A program made the translations under genes and the position numbers. Below the pieces are notes generated by a model, which was not told the origin of the DNA, ran no database searches, and saw nothing but the letters and a program-made list of their open reading frames with translations. A stretch of DNA of 34,326 bases, taken from assembly GCF_000372465.1 (NCBI RefSeq), contig NZ_AQUZ01000081.1, forward strand, positions 501 to 34,826. Direction: 5' to 3'. Origin of the DNA: Kribbella catacumbae DSM 19601. GTDB taxonomy: Bacteria; Actinomycetota; Actinomycetes; Propionibacteriales; Kribbellaceae. Below, one piece after another: positions 32,469 to 34,326 of the stretch (its first letter is position 1; each line of letters begins with the position of its first letter).

Positions 32469-33350
32469 GTGAGGAACCCGGCGACAGTGATCGCCGCGGG
32501 TGGTGTCGTGTGGCGGGACGGTCGCGACGGGCGGCAGATCCTGCTGGTGCACCGCCCCCGGTACGACGACTGGTCCCTGCCCAAGGGCAAGCTGACTCCG
32601 CATGAGCACGTGCTGTCGGCGGCCCGCCGGGAGATCGAGGAGGAGACCGGTCAACAGGTCGTCCTCGGCCCGCCGCTCGGCATCCAGCGGTACGACGTCC
32701 GCAAGAACGGCAGCATCGTGCCGAAGATGGTGCACTACTGGTCGGCCGCGCTGACCGGTCCCGAGCGGGAGTTCGTACCCAACGACGAGGTCGACAAGCT
32801 CGAGTGGCTGCCGCTCGACAAGGCGCGGCGCAGGCTCAGTTACCCGCGGGATGTCGAGATCCTGGACGCGCTGGACAGGCTCACCCCGGTGCTCTCGACG
32901 CTGGTGCTCGTCCGTCACGCCGAGGCTGTCAAGCGCAAGGAGTGGGACGGCAAGGACACCAACCGGCCGCTCACCGAGGCTGGCCAGGCCAGCGCCGAGC
33001 GCCTGGTCGACGTACTGGCCGCTGTCGGCGTCAACCGGATCCGCAGCAGCGACGCCGAGCGCTGCGTCGCGACGATCACCCCGTACGCCGCTGAGCTCGG
33101 CCGCCAGATCCACTTGCACCCGGAGGTCTCCGAACGCGGCTACGACGCCGACCCGTCAGGGCTCAAAGGCATGGGCGCGCAGATCTGGAAGCCCGGCAAG
33201 ATCACGGTGGTCTGCTCGCACCGGCCGGTGCTGCCCGCGCTGTCGAAGGAGCTCGGCCTGAAGGTCGGCAAGTTCTCCCCCGGCGCCTTCCTGGTCGCCC
33301 ACCGGCTCGAGGGCGATCAGCTGGTCTATGAGCGCTTCAGGGCACCATGA
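32469..33350 (+). CDS. Nudix hydrolase fused to a histidine phosphatase (MutT1-like)
   Basis: A 293-residue two-domain protein. The amino-terminal Nudix domain (about 5-135) has the Nudix box G41KLTPHE...REIEEETG. The carboxy-terminal histidine-phosphatase domain (about 143-293) has LVLVRHAEAVKRKEW, with catalytic His150, and the second histidine in VVCSHRPVL. This is the layout of mycobacterial MutT1, which hydrolyses 8-oxo-GTP and diadenosine polyphosphates. The frame is open 15 codons upstream inside ppk1, but GTG 32469 follows a -10 box by 7 bases and starts the normal family sequence. Its place behind ppk1 links it to nucleotide/polyphosphate metabolism. Confidence 0.92.
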   Translation: MRNPATVIAAGGVVWRDGRDGRQILLVHRPRYDDWSLPKGKLTPHEHVLSAARREIEEETGQQVVLGPPLGIQRYDVRKNGSIVPKMVHYWSAALTGPEREFVPNDEVDKLEWLPLDKARRRLSYPRDVEILDALDRLTPVLSTLVLVRHAEAVKRKEWDGKDTNRPLTEAGQASAERLVDVLAAVGVNRIRSSDAERCVATITPYAAELGRQIHLHPEVSERGYDADPSGLKGMGAQIWKPGKITVVCSHRPVLPALSKELGLKVGKFSPGAFLVAHRLEGDQLVYERFRAP

Positions 33351-33514
33351 CGACGGTCACCTGTCGTCACCGCCGCAAGACTCACAGTCGGGGCACAATC
33401 TGCTCGACGTCCTGATACAGCCGTGGGCGCTGCCGGATGACGTCGGCCAGGGCGGGTATGTTCCTACCGAGGCGTCCCACCGGGCGCCGGCTCACGGAGA
33501 GGTCGGGGCGCACC

Positions 33515-33988
33515 ATGACGACGATGCGAGAGCTCACTCTGATCGGGATCCGGATGGAGTCGCCCAACCGGGCGCCCGTGATGATGCTGCGCGAAACCGA
33601 TGGCTACCGCTACCTGCCGATCTCGATCGGCTCGGTCGAGGCGACCGCGATCGCCTACGAGGAACAGGGCCTGCGCCCGTCCCGGCCGCTCACCCATGAC
33701 CTGATGCGCGACGTGATCGAGGCCTTCGGCGTCACCATCGAGGCGGTCGAGATCGTCGAGTTGCGCGACGCGGTCTTCTACGCCGAACTGGTACTGGGCA
33801 ACGGCGCCCGAGTCTCGGCCCGCCCGAGCGACTCGGTAGCCCTCGCAGTACGGCTCGGTACGCCGATCCGCTGCACCGAGCAGGTGCTCCAGGAGGCCGG
33901 CGTGGCGACGCCCGAGGAGGAGCAGGCCGAGCTCGAACGCTTTCGCCAGTTCCTCGACGGAGTACACCCCGAAGACTTCTCCAGCTGA
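33515..33988 (+). CDS. Bifunctional nuclease (BFN) family protein
   Basis: A 157-residue protein whose core is the BFN domain of DUF151: LTLIGIRMESPNRAPVMMLRE, YLPISIGSVEATAIAY, RPLTHDLMRDVIEAFG, and AVFYAELVLGNGARVSARPSDSVALAVRLGTPI. Members are common as single copies in actinomycetes; a nuclease activity was described for the plant relatives, so the bacterial role is uncertain. The frame is open from 33437, but ATG 33515 starts MTTMRELTLIG; ATG 33524 is the alternative. A GGAGAGG/GGGG region precedes it. The frame after its TGA remains open into a different protein remnant. Confidence 0.88.
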   Translation: MTTMRELTLIGIRMESPNRAPVMMLRETDGYRYLPISIGSVEATAIAYEEQGLRPSRPLTHDLMRDVIEAFGVTIEAVEIVELRDAVFYAELVLGNGARVSARPSDSVALAVRLGTPIRCTEQVLQEAGVATPEEEQAELERFRQFLDGVHPEDFSS

Positions 33989-34326
33989 CTGATTGCAACA
34001 AGCTGCAACCAGGTCGTCAGGACGACCGTCAACGTGCTGCCGGCCGGCACCGTGAAGGCCGGCCTCCAGTGGTACGACGGCAAGGCCTGGCGCCACTCGA
34101 CCTACATCCCGCTCACCAAGGGCAAGGGCACCTTCAGCTTCAAGGCAGCGGGACGCGGCACCACGCGGTACTGGCGGGTGGCAGTGCCGAAGATGTCGTA
34201 CTACGGCAAGCCGATCGTGGCAGAGCCTGTTGCGAATTGGCTCGGCAGCGGCCGATTGTGTACCGACCGACAGGAAGTAGTCGACCGTTCGGCCGCGCGC
34301 CACGCTCACGCAGGCCGCGGCCGGCC
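33989..34326 (+). pseudogene. Orphan carboxy-terminal remnant of a secreted protein
   Basis: Directly after the BFN stop, in the same frame, coding-like sequence runs without a stop to the window edge. It has no start codon in a sensible place and no ribosome-binding site. The recognisable part (about 34015-34240) reads TVNVLPAGTVKAGLQWYDGK, then HSTYIPLTKGKGTFSFKAAG and TTRYWRVAVPKMSYYGKPI. That is the look of the beta-sandwich carboxy end of exported actinomycete proteins. Beyond about 34240 the reading becomes compositionally poor. I interpret it as the 3' fragment of a gene whose front was lost by deletion or recombination; an unseen frameshift is the alternative. Confidence 0.55.

Overview
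The window is chromosomal DNA of a high-GC actinomycete. A MshD-type mycothiol synthase, the orphan nitrogen regulator GlnR, the DUF4395-SseA-DUF1416 sulfur cluster with a small actinomycete-type leader peptide, a MutT1-like Nudix/histidine-phosphatase fusion and several apparently leaderless GTG starts all point to Actinomycetota. The combination resembles Kribbella/Nocardioidaceae, but that genus-level placement is inference. No rRNA, tRNA, IS element, phage or CRISPR array is visible.

Layout. 0.2-4.6 kb: a membrane-anchored sulfite-oxidase-like molybdoprotein with a small membrane partner, a BKACE-family enzyme read convergently, D-aminoacyl-tRNA deacylase (dtd), two large hairpins, and a secreted choice-of-anchor-P-like protein. 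4.8-8.1 kb, minus strand: a sulfur/redox group (thioredoxin-like protein, RDD membrane protein, a 26-codon leader peptide with an attenuator-like structure, DUF4395, SseA rhodanese, DUF1416). 8.2-9.3 kb: an OmpA-domain lipoprotein.

9.45-15.7 kb: the most interesting region. A good housekeeping promoter drives four tightly packed genes: a hyaluronan-synthase-like GT2, two membrane-anchored parallel beta-helix proteins, and UDP-glucose 6-dehydrogenase, closed by a strong terminator. I read it as a self-contained system that makes UDP-glucuronate, polymerises it across the membrane and remodels the product outside, by analogy with the alginate and hyaluronan systems.

15.7-20.6 kb: a cupin/TetR divergent pair with an evident operator, ArfB-like ribosome rescue factor, an operon of three single-pass membrane proteins of unknown function, and a large polytopic membrane protein overlapping it tail to tail. 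20.8-24.3 kb: a MoaD/ThiS-like sulfur carrier divergent from glnR, a tandem repeat starting at the glnR stop, a small membrane protein, a GGATC microsatellite, an APH-type kinase, and 0.7 kb of apparently decayed DNA containing a long inverted repeat. 24.3-34.3 kb: secreted 5'-nucleotidase, mshD, a lipoprotein/PKD-like secreted pair, an HSL-type esterase, polyphosphate kinase ppk1 with an adjoining MutT1-like hydrolase, a bifunctional-nuclease-family protein, and an orphan carboxy-terminal remnant of a secreted protein at the window edge.
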